From Solibacillus cecembensis (GTDB lineage Bacteria > Bacillota > Bacilli > Bacillales_A > Planococcaceae), in the NCBI RefSeq assembly GCF_001439635.1, contig NZ_LMBZ01000013.1, positions 87,410-151,409 of the forward strand: 64,000 nucleotides of DNA. Direction: 5' to 3'. The notes under the pieces were generated by a model, which was not told where the DNA came from, searched no databases, and saw nothing but the letters and a program-made list of their open reading frames with translations. Every line of letters begins with the position of its first letter. Within the stretch, counting starts at the first letter, position 1. The translations under genes and the position numbers were made by a program. Positions 56,509 through 64,000 of this stretch are shown one piece after another.

Positions 56509-57080
56509 TTCTCTTCACCTTTCGTGCGGTACATTTCAAAATCACCCTTGAATACAACTTCATTATCAACGGTAGAAGTCACTTCAATAAATGTACGATT
56601 TTTTTCAGGAAGCTTTCCCGTAACGATCGCTTTTGTTACAACACGATCACCTGCGCGAACAGGTTTCACAAAAGCCACATTGGATTTTGCCGTTAATGCG
56701 AGCTCATCATTAATTACTGCCACCGCAAGCGAATTGGCTTGTGCAAATAAATGATGCCCACGAGCGATTCCATTACGTTGAAAAACATGTTCTGAGCTTA
56801 CATCAAAAATCGATAATGCACGATTATCTAACTCTATGTCAATTATTTCCCCGATTACTTCATCTAATGGCAGTGATTTTACTTCATCATAATTTTTGGC
56901 TGCTACATCTTTAATGCGTTCCCGCAATTCCGGTATTGCAAGCTCCATACGATCTAATCGAATCGTTTGAACACTCACATTAAATTCAGCTGCTAGTTGT
57001 TCATCTGTGACGAATGGATTATCGGTAATTTTTTCCGTCAATAACGACTGACGCTCTTTTTTGGAACGCTTCATACGCAC
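56505..57080 (-). CDS. fapR: Fatty acid and phospholipid repressor FapR
   Basis: FapR represses lipid synthesis genes and releases DNA on binding malonyl-CoA. The 191-residue protein has an N-terminal helix-turn-helix ([20 protein letters not shown]) and a C-terminal hot-dog domain ([20 protein letters not shown]). The start is GTG at 57080 with AGG 6 nt upstream; ATG two codons later is possible. A FapR operator lies just upstream, indicating autoregulation. Confidence 0.96.
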   Translation of the reverse strand: MRMKRSKKERQSLLTEKITDNPFVTDEQLAAEFNVSVQTIRLDRMELAIPELRERIKDVAAKNYDEVKSLPLDEVIGEIIDIELDNRALSIFDVSSEHVFQRNGIARGHHLFAQANSLAVAVINDELALTAKSNVAFVKPVRAGDRVVTKAIVTGKLPEKNRTFIEVTSTVDNEVVFKGDFEMYRTKGEEK

Positions 57081-57115
57081 TTATTACCTGCCTTCAATTT
57101 TCTTTTTGATTAGTA

Positions 57116-57132
57116 TTAGCACTTGGTACTAA
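57116..57132. promoter_or_regulatory. FapR operator
   Basis: The 17-mer TTAGCACTTGGTACTAA matches the FapR palindrome (TTAGTACCTGnTACTAA type) with conserved TTAG and ACTAA ends. It lies just downstream of the fapR -10, over the expected transcription start. Confidence 0.85.
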
Positions 57133-57136
57133 TACC

Positions 57137-57165
57137 AATATACATGGATAAAAAAAAGAACGCAA
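57137..57165 (-). promoter_or_regulatory. SigA promoter of fapR-plsX-fabDG-acpP
   Basis: TTGCGT (57160-57165), exactly 17 nt and TATATT (57137-57142) on the minus strand. The -35 lies inside the downstream arm of the preceding gene's terminator, and the T-tract forms part of the spacer. Confidence 0.75.
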
Positions 57166-57183
57166 CAGTTTTTTGTTACGTTC
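57150..57183 (-). terminator. Terminator of the VOC-fold gene
   Basis: GAACGTAAC and GTTGCGTTC form a 9-bp stem (one G-U) around an 8-nt loop, followed by T8 on the minus strand. It starts 9 nt after the stop codon and overlaps the fapR promoter. Confidence 0.88.
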
Positions 57184-57191
57184 CTCAAATT

Positions 57192-57614
57192 CTACTCTAA
57201 TTCATAGCTAAATTGCCACGCGATTCCGAACTTATCCGTTACTTGTCCATAGCATTTACTCCAAAATGTTTCTTGCAACGGCATCGTTACATTTCCTCCG
57301 TCAGCAAATAGTTCAAAAATCTTCCGTAATTCTTGCTCATTGTCAGACGTATAGGCCAGCGTAATATTGTCACCTTTCGTTACTTGAGGAGAACCTGGAA
57401 AAGTGTCTGAAAACATCATTTTACTATTTTCTAATTCAAACGATGCGTGCATAACTAATTGTTTCGCCTCTTCTGGAATCGGATGCTCTGGATTAGGTGG
57501 CATTTCACCAAATGTTGAAATAACCACATTCTTTGCATTAAAAGCTTTTGCATACAGTTGTACCGCTTCTCTCGTTTCACCGTTGAATACTAAATAAGGA
57601 GTCATTTTAGACAT
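57192..57614 (-). CDS. VOC-fold (PhnB-like) protein
   Basis: This 140-residue protein has one glyoxalase/bleomycin-resistance-type unit: MSKMTPYLVFNGETREAVQL, VMHASFELENSKMMFSDTFP and ETFWSKCYGQVTDKFGIAWQ, the pattern of PhnB/DUF1338-unrelated VOC proteins with GEMPPNPEHPIPEEAKQLV. The ATG at 57614 has GAGGTG 7 nt upstream. No metal ligand set is obvious enough to name a substrate. It stands alone between recG and fapR, so it looks like a lineage-specific insertion. Confidence 0.8.
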   Translation of the reverse strand: MSKMTPYLVFNGETREAVQLYAKAFNAKNVVISTFGEMPPNPEHPIPEEAKQLVMHASFELENSKMMFSDTFPGSPQVTKGDNITLAYTSDNEQELRKIFELFADGGNVTMPLQETFWSKCYGQVTDKFGIAWQFSYELE

Positions 57615-57704
57615 TCTTCTGCACCTCTTCATCATTTATAATCGTTTTTGTAATTATGAATTATCCTTGTTTAATTTTACCTTAAAGTTCACTTTTTAAA
57701 CACG

Positions 57705-59744
57705 TTAATCTATTCGTTCTCCTTCAAGAATACCTGAATCGACTAGTTTTTCTCTTAACACGGCATATTCTGGTTGCTGCCAAAAATCTTCCTCATACAG
57801 CATACGAGCCGCATCTTGTCTTGCTGTTTCAAGCGCACGGTAATCATGAACGAGATCGGCTAATTTAAATTCTGGAAGGCCACTTTGTCTTTTACCGAAA
57901 AAATCACCCGAACCACGTAATTCTAAATCCTTTTCAGCTAGTCGGAAACCATCATTCGTCTCGGTCATGGACGTCATTCGTTCTTTTCCTTCATCAGATT
58001 TCGGATCGGCTATTAACACGCAGTACGATTGATGCTCACCACGCCCTACACGTCCCCTTAACTGATGCAACTGTGCGAGTCCAAAACGTTCGGCATCATA
58101 AATGGTCATAAATGTCGCATTTGGAACGTTTACCCCGACCTCGACAACCGTTGTGGAAACTAGTACATGAATCGATCCTTCACTAAACGCACGCATGACC
58201 GCATCTTTTTCATCTGAATGCAGTTTCCCATGCATTAAACCAACTTTAAATCGATTGCCAAAATAAGCTTGCAAATGTTCATATGCTTCTACCGCATTTT
58301 GCACATCTAATTTGTCGGATTCCTCGATTAACGGTGTAATGACATACGCTTGGCGACCCGCTTCTAATTCCTGTGCCATACGCATTAATACACTATTCAT
58401 TTGTTCTTTTTTCATCCAGTGTGTCTCAATTTCCTTACGACCAGCCGGCAACTCGTCAATAATGGAAACGTCCATCTCTCCAAACGCTGTAATGGCAAGC
58501 GTACGAGGAATTGGTGTTGCTGTCATAAATAACACATCTGGATTTTCACCCTTTTCACGTAAAACCCGACGTTGCTCGACGCCAAAGCGGTGCTGCTCAT
58601 CCGTAATAACAAAGCCTAATTTATGAAAGACAACATCTGGTTGAATTAATGCATGTGTACCGATAAGTATATCAATTTCTCCATTTGCTAATTGCGCCAG
58701 TAATTCACGGCGCGCTTTTGCTTTTGTCGAGCCCGAGAGCATGGCCACCTTTACATCAATCGGATCGAACCAAGCATGTAAGTTTTCTGCATGCTGCTCA
58801 GCTAAAATTTCCGTCGGAGCCATCAGTGCCCCTTGAAAACCTGCTGTGACAGCTGCGTATAACCCAAGTGCAGCAACGACTGTTTTCCCCGACCCTACAT
58901 CTCCTTGTAGTAGACGATTCATGCGCTGCGGTAGCAATAAATCTTTACAAATTTCATTGACAACCCGTTTTTGCGCACCCGTTAGTTCATACGGTAATGT
59001 TGCGATAAATTCCTTGAGTTTATTTAAATTATAATGAATCGTAATCCCTTTTTCGTTTTCCTTATTCACTTTTCGTAACGCTTGAATGCGCAACTGAAAT
59101 TCTAATAATTCCTCATAAACGAAACGACGACGGGCTTGTTTAGAGTGTTGGGCATCCGTCGGAAAATGTATCCCTTCCAGCGCATCTTGAAGAGCTAGCA
59201 ATTGATAATCTTCCCGCAATTTTAACGGCAATGATTCAGGAAGTTCAGCTGCCGCTACATCTAGCGCTTGACGCATATATTTACGGAAACGTTTTTGTTG
59301 AATATTCCCTTTTAAACTATATACCGGTTCAAAATCGACCTGCTCTGTTTTAGGTCCAAAAGATACCGAGGTGCCAACGATCACTTGGCGCCCACGGTCC
59401 CATTTCCCAGTGATCGTGACTACCATCCCTGGAACTAATTTTTGGCGCAAATAATTTTGATTGAAAAACACAACCTTAACTAAATGCCTCCCAGCAAGGG
59501 CTGAAAATTGCAAACGCGATTTGTTTTTCCCTAAAAATAAAGCGGTTGGAGCACTTTCCACACGCGCTTCAATCGTCACGCGTTCATTATGAGGGGTCTC
59601 CACTAAATCTTTTAAACGAAAGTCTTCATGTCGGTACGGAAATGTCCAGATTAAATCAGCAATTGTATGAATGCCTAGCTTCTCTAAATTTTCTGCTGTT
59701 TCCTTACCGACTCCCTTTAAATTCGATACCGGTTCCTGTATCAT
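57705..59744 (-). CDS. recG: ATP-dependent DNA helicase RecG
   Basis: RecG regresses stalled replication forks. The 679-residue protein has an N-terminal wedge/OB domain (VTIEARVESAPTALFLGKNK), helicase motif I QGDVGSGKTVVAALGLY, motif II DEQHRFGVEQRR, motif III MTATPIPRTLA, and motif VI HQLRGRVGRGEHQSYCVL. AAGGAGGTG precedes the ATG. It usually lies upstream of fapR, as here. Confidence 0.98.
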   Translation of the reverse strand: MIQEPVSNLKGVGKETAENLEKLGIHTIADLIWTFPYRHEDFRLKDLVETPHNERVTIEARVESAPTALFLGKNKSRLQFSALAGRHLVKVVFFNQNYLRQKLVPGMVVTITGKWDRGRQVIVGTSVSFGPKTEQVDFEPVYSLKGNIQQKRFRKYMRQALDVAAAELPESLPLKLREDYQLLALQDALEGIHFPTDAQHSKQARRRFVYEELLEFQLRIQALRKVNKENEKGITIHYNLNKLKEFIATLPYELTGAQKRVVNEICKDLLLPQRMNRLLQGDVGSGKTVVAALGLYAAVTAGFQGALMAPTEILAEQHAENLHAWFDPIDVKVAMLSGSTKAKARRELLAQLANGEIDILIGTHALIQPDVVFHKLGFVITDEQHRFGVEQRRVLREKGENPDVLFMTATPIPRTLAITAFGEMDVSIIDELPAGRKEIETHWMKKEQMNSVLMRMAQELEAGRQAYVITPLIEESDKLDVQNAVEAYEHLQAYFGNRFKVGLMHGKLHSDEKDAVMRAFSEGSIHVLVSTTVVEVGVNVPNATFMTIYDAERFGLAQLHQLRGRVGRGEHQSYCVLIADPKSDEGKERMTSMTETNDGFRLAEKDLELRGSGDFFGKRQSGLPEFKLADLVHDYRALETARQDAARMLYEEDFWQQPEYAVLREKLVDSGILEGERID

Positions 59745-59861
59745 TTTCCGACACCTCCTTACGCATTATCTATTTTTATAGCATAGCATAAAATAAGTGC
59801 ACACGTTCGGGTTTATTGTATTAAAATAGGGCAACAGCAAATTAAACTGTACGCCTTCTCT

Positions 59862-60545
59862 TTATCCTTCATTTTCCTTGCGTAGCATGAGCCATAGCTG
59901 TTCTAAATGAGTCACGCCATACTGTGATTTTAGTTGCTGTACTGGACCTGCTAAAATAACTTCCCCGTTTTGAATCATCAAAACTTCATCTGCAATTTCA
60001 TCCACCGTTGCTAATAAATGCGTTGAAAATAAAATCGTTCGCCCTTGCTCTTTTTCCTCTAGCAAATGTTTTTTTAATTTGGCAATCCAATAGGGATCTA
60101 ATCCGTTTGTCGGCTCATCTAAAATATATAAATCACTTTCTCCTAACATGCTCTGTGCCCAGTTTAGGCGCTGACGCATCCCTTTAGATAAGCTACGCAC
60201 AACATCGTTTCTTGCATGTTCCAATCCAACTTGTTGCAATACTTTTTGCTGCAGGGCATTCGAGCAATTTTTCAGCTGTCCTAATAGCTGCATAATTTCA
60301 TTTATTTTCAAAGTTGTCGGAAACTCTAAGTCATCTGGCATAAAGCGAATACGATTCGAATCGATACCGGTAATCGTACCAACTTTAGGTTGAATTTGAC
60401 GCATTAATAACTTTATGAGCGTACTCTTCCCCGCCCCATTTTCACCAACAAGTGCCGTAATTTTCCCTGGCTGTATCGTATAGCTAATCGGACCGATGCC
60501 GCGATTACCTTTATAGCGCTTCGTTAAATTTATGAGTTCAATCAT
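59862..60545 (-). CDS. nosF: ABC transporter ATPase, NosF-type
   Basis: NosF powers the NosDFY complex that matures the copper sites of nitrous oxide reductase. The 227-residue form starts at ATG 60545 (MIELINLTKRYKGN) with GGAGGAG upstream and overlaps the nosY stop (ATGA). Motifs: Walker A GENGAGKSTLIKLL, signature SLSKGMRQRLNWAQ, Walker B LYILDEPTNGLDP, then the switch His in FSTHLL. It ends the cluster; no terminator is evident after it. The name follows from the neighbours. Confidence 0.85.
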   Translation of the reverse strand: MIELINLTKRYKGNRGIGPISYTIQPGKITALVGENGAGKSTLIKLLMRQIQPKVGTITGIDSNRIRFMPDDLEFPTTLKINEIMQLLGQLKNCSNALQQKVLQQVGLEHARNDVVRSLSKGMRQRLNWAQSMLGESDLYILDEPTNGLDPYWIAKLKKHLLEEKEQGRTILFSTHLLATVDEIADEVLMIQNGEVILAGPVQQLKSQYGVTHLEQLWLMLRKENEG

Positions 60546-61342
60546 GAATGCTCCTCCTTCCATCTCAATTGCCATACAGCTAGTAGGAGCGGTAAAGTTA
60601 TCCAAAGTAGCGTCAATACAATAGCAACTACAATGCCCGTTGCGGATTCGTAAAATTGCGTTAGGCTATAAAAGGATTTCCCTAAAACACCCGTTTGTTC
60701 AATCATTAATAAAAATAAAAAACGCAGCCATTCAAATGGATTACTATGTAAATGGACATATAAAAGCTTTTCAATTACATAATTCGGTAAAATTGTCCCT
60801 AGCGCCATCACGATATAATTACTGAGCAGTGCAAAGAATCCCCATACCCCTAAACTTAAACCGAGCGCGTGAAGTCGATGGCGCGCAAATGTACCAATCC
60901 AAATGCTTAATGCACTTACAATGAGTACAAGCACTAGTGCCAAAAGTAAAAATGTTGGATGAATGGACATCCCCCCAAGAAAACTCCCTATCAGTAAAAC
61001 AATCGCTTCTGTTGTGCCTATAATAAGTAAAAATAAGATGACGAGTGCAATGAATTTCGAAAAGACATAGCGGCTAATAGATAGTGGATACGTTCGAAGC
61101 AAGCGATACCACCCCGATTCCGTATCTTGTGCGCCCCCCATTGCACCGATTGTTAAAATAAATAATGGCAGTAAAAATATTAAAACATTCACTAAAGAGG
61201 CATTGTAGCGATCAAATACCATTTGCTGCCCAGCGTTTAGTTGCTGTAACAGCATAATGGACACAAATAATAATAAAAATAAGCCGAGGACAATATATAG
61301 CCATTTACTGCGAATGAGCTGCTTCAATTCTGAAAGTATCAA
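60542..61342 (-). CDS. nosY: ABC-2 type permease, NosY-type
   Basis: The 266-residue membrane protein has about six helices (for example WLYIVLGLFLLLFVSIMLL and NVLIFLLPLFILTIGAMGGA) and the conserved AMGGAQDTESGWYRLLRTYP loop of NosY permeases. It is the membrane partner of NosF. The start is TTG at 61342, overlapping the nosL stop (TTGA), with GGGAG 10 nt upstream. Confidence 0.84.
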   Translation of the reverse strand: MILSELKQLIRSKWLYIVLGLFLLLFVSIMLLQQLNAGQQMVFDRYNASLVNVLIFLLPLFILTIGAMGGAQDTESGWYRLLRTYPLSISRYVFSKFIALVILFLLIIGTTEAIVLLIGSFLGGMSIHPTFLLLALVLVLIVSALSIWIGTFARHRLHALGLSLGVWGFFALLSNYIVMALGTILPNYVIEKLLYVHLHSNPFEWLRFLFLLMIEQTGVLGKSFYSLTQFYESATGIVVAIVLTLLWITLPLLLAVWQLRWKEEHS

Positions 61343-61797
61343 TGCGTATGCACTCCCAATTTAAAGTCCGTCAATAGCGCCTCAAAGTTTAATAATTGGC
61401 CGTCCCCATTTTCATGTACATAATCCGTCATTGCTTGTTCCTGTTCAAATGCAAGTACACCATAATTCATCGGAGTCCAATAATCTGCATTATAAACGTA
61501 ATTCGCTTCCTTCACATCAATCCATTGCCCTGTATCCTCTGAAAAAATATAGGCAATTGCGACATCGTTTGCTGAATCACTTTTCAAAAAATCCATTAAA
61601 CAACCTAAATCATCAAAAACTTGATAGTCGTTATTATTAAAAATCGCTTGCGCTGCATAATCTGGATGAGAAATTGCCATATTGCATATTTCACAAATAT
61701 CCGTTTCCAACTGAATTTCACGCGCAGTTAAATTTGCATTGCCGCAGCCTGTTAATACAAGCACCATCATAAATAATAAAATTACTTTACGTTTCAT
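61339..61797 (-). CDS. nosL: NosL-family copper lipoprotein (second copy)
   Basis: NosL delivers Cu(I) for the reductase. The 152-residue form starts MKRKVILLFMMVLVLTGCGN with lipobox Cys18, overlapping the nosD stop (ATGA), with AGGAAA upstream. It has the copper motif CEICNM near residue 35, FDDLGCLMDF and TPMNYGVLAF. The longer open frame begins inside nosD and would bury the signal peptide. It ends HTH. Confidence 0.88.
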   Translation of the reverse strand: MKRKVILLFMMVLVLTGCGNANLTAREIQLETDICEICNMAISHPDYAAQAIFNNNDYQVFDDLGCLMDFLKSDSANDVAIAYIFSEDTGQWIDVKEANYVYNADYWTPMNYGVLAFEQEQAMTDYVHENGDGQLLNFEALLTDFKLGVHTH

Positions 61798-63047
61798 CGT
61801 AATTTCCTCCACCCTGTCATTAATAGTCCTAAAAGCAATACACTTACCATGAAATAAGGCCACTTAAAGTTCATTTCAATCGATGTATTTTTAACGTATT
61901 TCGGCTGTTCATCAAGCAATATATTTTGTGACGATAGCAATAAAAGTTCATCTAATGTCGTTAATAATTGCACGCTACTGCTTCCTAAAAAATATTGATA
62001 GCTTGGTCTTTTCAACACCCATTGACCAAATGTAGAAGTTGCAATATAAGGAGAATCCCCAAAATAATCCCCATCTAAATCATAGCCATCATAGTCATCG
62101 TAAGCATTTTGCGCCAACGTTAATCCTTCAATCGAACTTGCTGTTGTTAATACATTCATGCGTAAACAATTATTAGAAAAAACACTGTCCCATACATCCA
62201 TCCCGCTAATTACTATTACATTCATGATGAGCTCATTTCCCAACATCTCGATATTGGATGCTTTTTGAAGCTGAATGGCTGTTTTGTTTTCACGCAATTC
62301 ATTTTCTTGAATCGTTACAAATTGACTGTCATAAATCGTCAACGCAGTCCCGTGAATAGATTGCTGATGAGCGATTAAATTATCCTTGAACACAGTATTT
62401 TTAGACATCATGACCATAATACCTGTTGTATACTTGGAAATATTACTGCTTTCTACGATAATATCCTCACTATACATACTATGGACACCGTATCGTCCAT
62501 CTTGTAATTGGCTATTGGAAATTTGAACATATTTGCTTCCCTCTATATAAATTCCGTCAAGCGTTGATGTTAATTTGGCATCATCAATCAAAATCGTTTC
62601 AGATCCCAAAATTGTAATACCATGCTTGCGTTTAGCTAATTGATCCGAAATGCCCGTTAGCGCGATTTGTTTGAGTGTAATATTTTGTGAGTCGGCAATA
62701 AAAACCCCCTCTCCACTCGTAGCAAATGTGATATTGAAAAGAGTTATGTTTTTTACATTTTTCATAACAATCCCTTGCTTACCGCGAAAATGAATCCCTT
62801 CAATTCGAACATCATCAGATTCAATTTTTAAAGGTTGGTCCATTATGACATTATTTGCACGAATCGTTATCGGCTTTGTCAGTGTGAGCGATTCCTTAAT
62901 TACAACATCATTTAGCAACAGTTCTTTACCCGTCTCTAATGTATCGATTTGCTGTTGCAATGGGCTAGCCGCCGCAGTATTTACCGAAAAAAATACATGA
63001 AACAGGAAAAAAAGGGCCAAAAATACGCCCTTTTCACTACTACTCAT
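61794..63047 (-). CDS. nosD: NosD-type beta-helix protein with C-terminal anchor
   Basis: NosD is the extracytoplasmic partner of NosFY. The start at 63047 (MSSSEKGVFLALFFLFHVFF) has GAGGG 8 nt upstream; the ATG at 63053 is only 2 nt from it. A signal peptide is followed by right-handed beta-helix repeats (about 40-340; NGITILGSETILIDDAKLTS-type coils) and a C-terminal hydrophobic helix (YFMVSVLLLGLLMTGWRKLR) that would hold the protein at the membrane. It overlaps the upstream nosL by 8 bp. Confidence 0.87.
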   Translation of the reverse strand: MSSSEKGVFLALFFLFHVFFSVNTAAASPLQQQIDTLETGKELLLNDVVIKESLTLTKPITIRANNVIMDQPLKIESDDVRIEGIHFRGKQGIVMKNVKNITLFNITFATSGEGVFIADSQNITLKQIALTGISDQLAKRKHGITILGSETILIDDAKLTSTLDGIYIEGSKYVQISNSQLQDGRYGVHSMYSEDIIVESSNISKYTTGIMVMMSKNTVFKDNLIAHQQSIHGTALTIYDSQFVTIQENELRENKTAIQLQKASNIEMLGNELIMNVIVISGMDVWDSVFSNNCLRMNVLTTASSIEGLTLAQNAYDDYDGYDLDGDYFGDSPYIATSTFGQWVLKRPSYQYFLGSSSVQLLTTLDELLLLSSQNILLDEQPKYVKNTSIEMNFKWPYFMVSVLLLGLLMTGWRKLR

Positions 63048-63705
63048 GTCCATTTCCCTCTTCTTTCATATCCATATGACCGTCGTGATCTTCTACATTC
63101 ATTTCCTCAGAACCTTTACCTTGCGCTTCTTTTTCCTTCATCTTTTTCATCATACGTTCTTTTGCAGCTGCTTGGATAATTGTTAATTTCTCCACGTATG
63201 CTGTTGGATTTTCTGCTATATATGTTTTCGCATCTTCTTCAAATTTAAAGAAAATATAGCCCCAGTTCATCGGTGATTTTAATTCGGTTTTAACAATTGT
63301 GGCTTCTTCAACATTTAGCCATTTCAGTGAAATATAATCTCTTACATATTTTTCATTTTGCTCTTTAAATTTTAATTCTGCATTCACTAAACAACCGATA
63401 TCATCATAAAACGCGGTCGTCCCATCAGCTTTTATCCCCTGTGCAGAGAATACGCCCATGTCATGTTCACGTGTATATACTTTCATATTACACATTTCAC
63501 AAAGTGATTCCTCTGTCGGTTCTTGTAAACGCTCATCTACTTCCCAGTCTTCCGTAGCCGATAAATACGTCGGTGCTTGCGGTGCAGCATCCCCCCCTGT
63601 TTGTACTTCCGCCCCGTTGTTTGCCTCATTTTTTTGCCCATTTTCATCGTTTCCACATGCTGCTAATGTAAATAACAGCGGAATTGTCACAAGCCATTTT
63701 TTCAC
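63040..63705 (-). CDS. nosL: NosL-family lipoprotein with His/Met-rich tail
   Basis: This 221-residue lipoprotein (KKWLVTIPLLFTLAACGNDE, Cys17) has a copper motif CEMCNM, AFYDDIGCLVNAELKF and SPMNWGYIFF. It is longer than the second copy by a Lys/Glu helix and a C-terminal tail rich in His, Met and acidic residues (NVEDHDGHMDMKEEGNGHE) likely to bind metal. The start is GTG with GAGGG upstream. It is the first gene of the cluster. No nosZ lies within the window. Confidence 0.88.
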   Translation of the reverse strand: MKKWLVTIPLLFTLAACGNDENGQKNEANNGAEVQTGGDAAPQAPTYLSATEDWEVDERLQEPTEESLCEMCNMKVYTREHDMGVFSAQGIKADGTTAFYDDIGCLVNAELKFKEQNEKYVRDYISLKWLNVEEATIVKTELKSPMNWGYIFFKFEEDAKTYIAENPTAYVEKLTIIQAAAKERMMKKMKEKEAQGKGSEEMNVEDHDGHMDMKEEGNGHE

Positions 63706-63950
63706 TATGTATCCCTCTTTTCAGTTAGTTACAATGTTCGCATAGGAAACCGAATTCTTTTCAACATCCCATCCCTCGCCTGTCGAACATTTATATAACC
63801 TTAGTTTACTGAATACTTGTGAAATTACTTTGAAAACCATATGACAAAAATCGTTGCAATTTGTGAAGTCGGTTTCACTAATTTTGAGCAAGAAAAAAAC
63901 ACGTATTCTTCATTTTACTGAATTGCACTGACCTAAAAAAATGAGACAAA
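63706..63950. other. Upstream region of the nos cluster, no gene
   Basis: This AT-rich stretch should contain the nos promoter. I found no convincing -35/-10 pair; TATATA-like sequences near 63790 lack a partner. A perfect inverted repeat GTGAA-N6-TTCAC lies at 63863-63878. No open frame with a ribosome-binding site was seen. Confidence 0.4.
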
Positions 63951-63951
63951 T

Positions 63952-63982
63952 AAAAAACACCTTACGTTTAAATCAGGTATTT
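63952..63982 (-). terminator. Terminator of an upstream gene outside the window
   Basis: AAATACCT and AGGTGTTT pair (8 bp, one G-U) around a 12-nt loop on the minus strand, followed by TTTATTT. A minus-strand unit probably ends just beyond the right window edge. Confidence 0.6.
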
Positions 63983-64000
63983 AATACCAATAAATTAACG

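Noticed and set aside
63863..63878. Possible FNR site upstream of the nos cluster (GTGAA-N6-TTCAC)
   Set aside because: The FNR/CRP consensus is TGTGA-N6-TCACA; here the GTGA and TCAC cores are 8 nt apart instead of 6, so it is kept only as an unassigned palindrome.

Overview
The window is a stretch of a low-GC Gram-positive chromosome (Bacillota, Bacillales). Gene content and order match the region around fla/che, codY, topA, sucCD, rplS, smc and fapR of Bacillus. FliY, CheC, CheD, CodY, FapR and RbgA are all Bacillales hallmarks. I infer a Lysinibacillus/Solibacillus-like member of the Planococcaceae, but the sequence alone does not fix the genus. Every gene I can support lies on the minus strand, so transcription runs from high to low coordinates. 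Coordinates include stop codons. I saw no tRNA, rRNA, insertion sequence, prophage or CRISPR array.

In transcription order: (1) 63.7-59.9 kb, a five-gene cluster for nitrous oxide reductase maturation (NosL, NosD, NosL, NosY, NosF). The reductase gene itself is not in the window, and a terminator at the right edge shows that another minus-strand unit ends just outside. (2) 59.7-53.5 kb, recG, a VOC-fold protein, then the lipid operon fapR-plsX-fabD-fabG-acpP behind a promoter with a clear FapR operator. (3) 53.3-47.6 kb, rnc-smc-ftsY. (4) 47.4-42.4 kb, ylxM-ffh, rpsP-khpA, rimM-trmD, rplS (with an L19-type leader) and lepB. (5) 42.3-38.3 kb, rbgA, rnhB and a second FliK-like/FlhB-tail gene pair. 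(6) 38.2-32.8 kb, sucCD, dprA and topA. (7) 32.8-28.6 kb, a decayed trmFO remnant, then xerC-hslV-hslU-codY.

(8) 28.1-1.2 kb is the fla/che operon: flgB flgC fliE fliF fliG fliH fliI fliJ motE-like fliK flgD TIGR02530 flgE flbD fliL fliM fliY cheY fliO fliP fliQ fliR flhB flhA flhF flhG cheB cheA cheW cheC cheD and an unrecognised small membrane protein. The genes are packed with 1-20 bp overlaps and encode the rod and MS ring, the C ring, the export gate and ATPase, the hook assembly factors, and the chemotaxis kinase with its adaptation proteins. A terminator then separates the operon from sigD, which has its own extended -10 promoter and is followed by a partial unknown gene.

The most notable observations are: a trmFO pseudogene whose first ~70 codons can still be read through indels; a GC-rich hairpin that separates a good Shine-Dalgarno from the flbD start codon and would bring it to normal distance when folded; transcriptional isolation of sigD from fla/che; a terminator hairpin that contains the -35 box of the fapR promoter; and a nos maturation cluster with two NosL lipoproteins, one with a His/Met-rich tail, and a membrane-anchored NosD.
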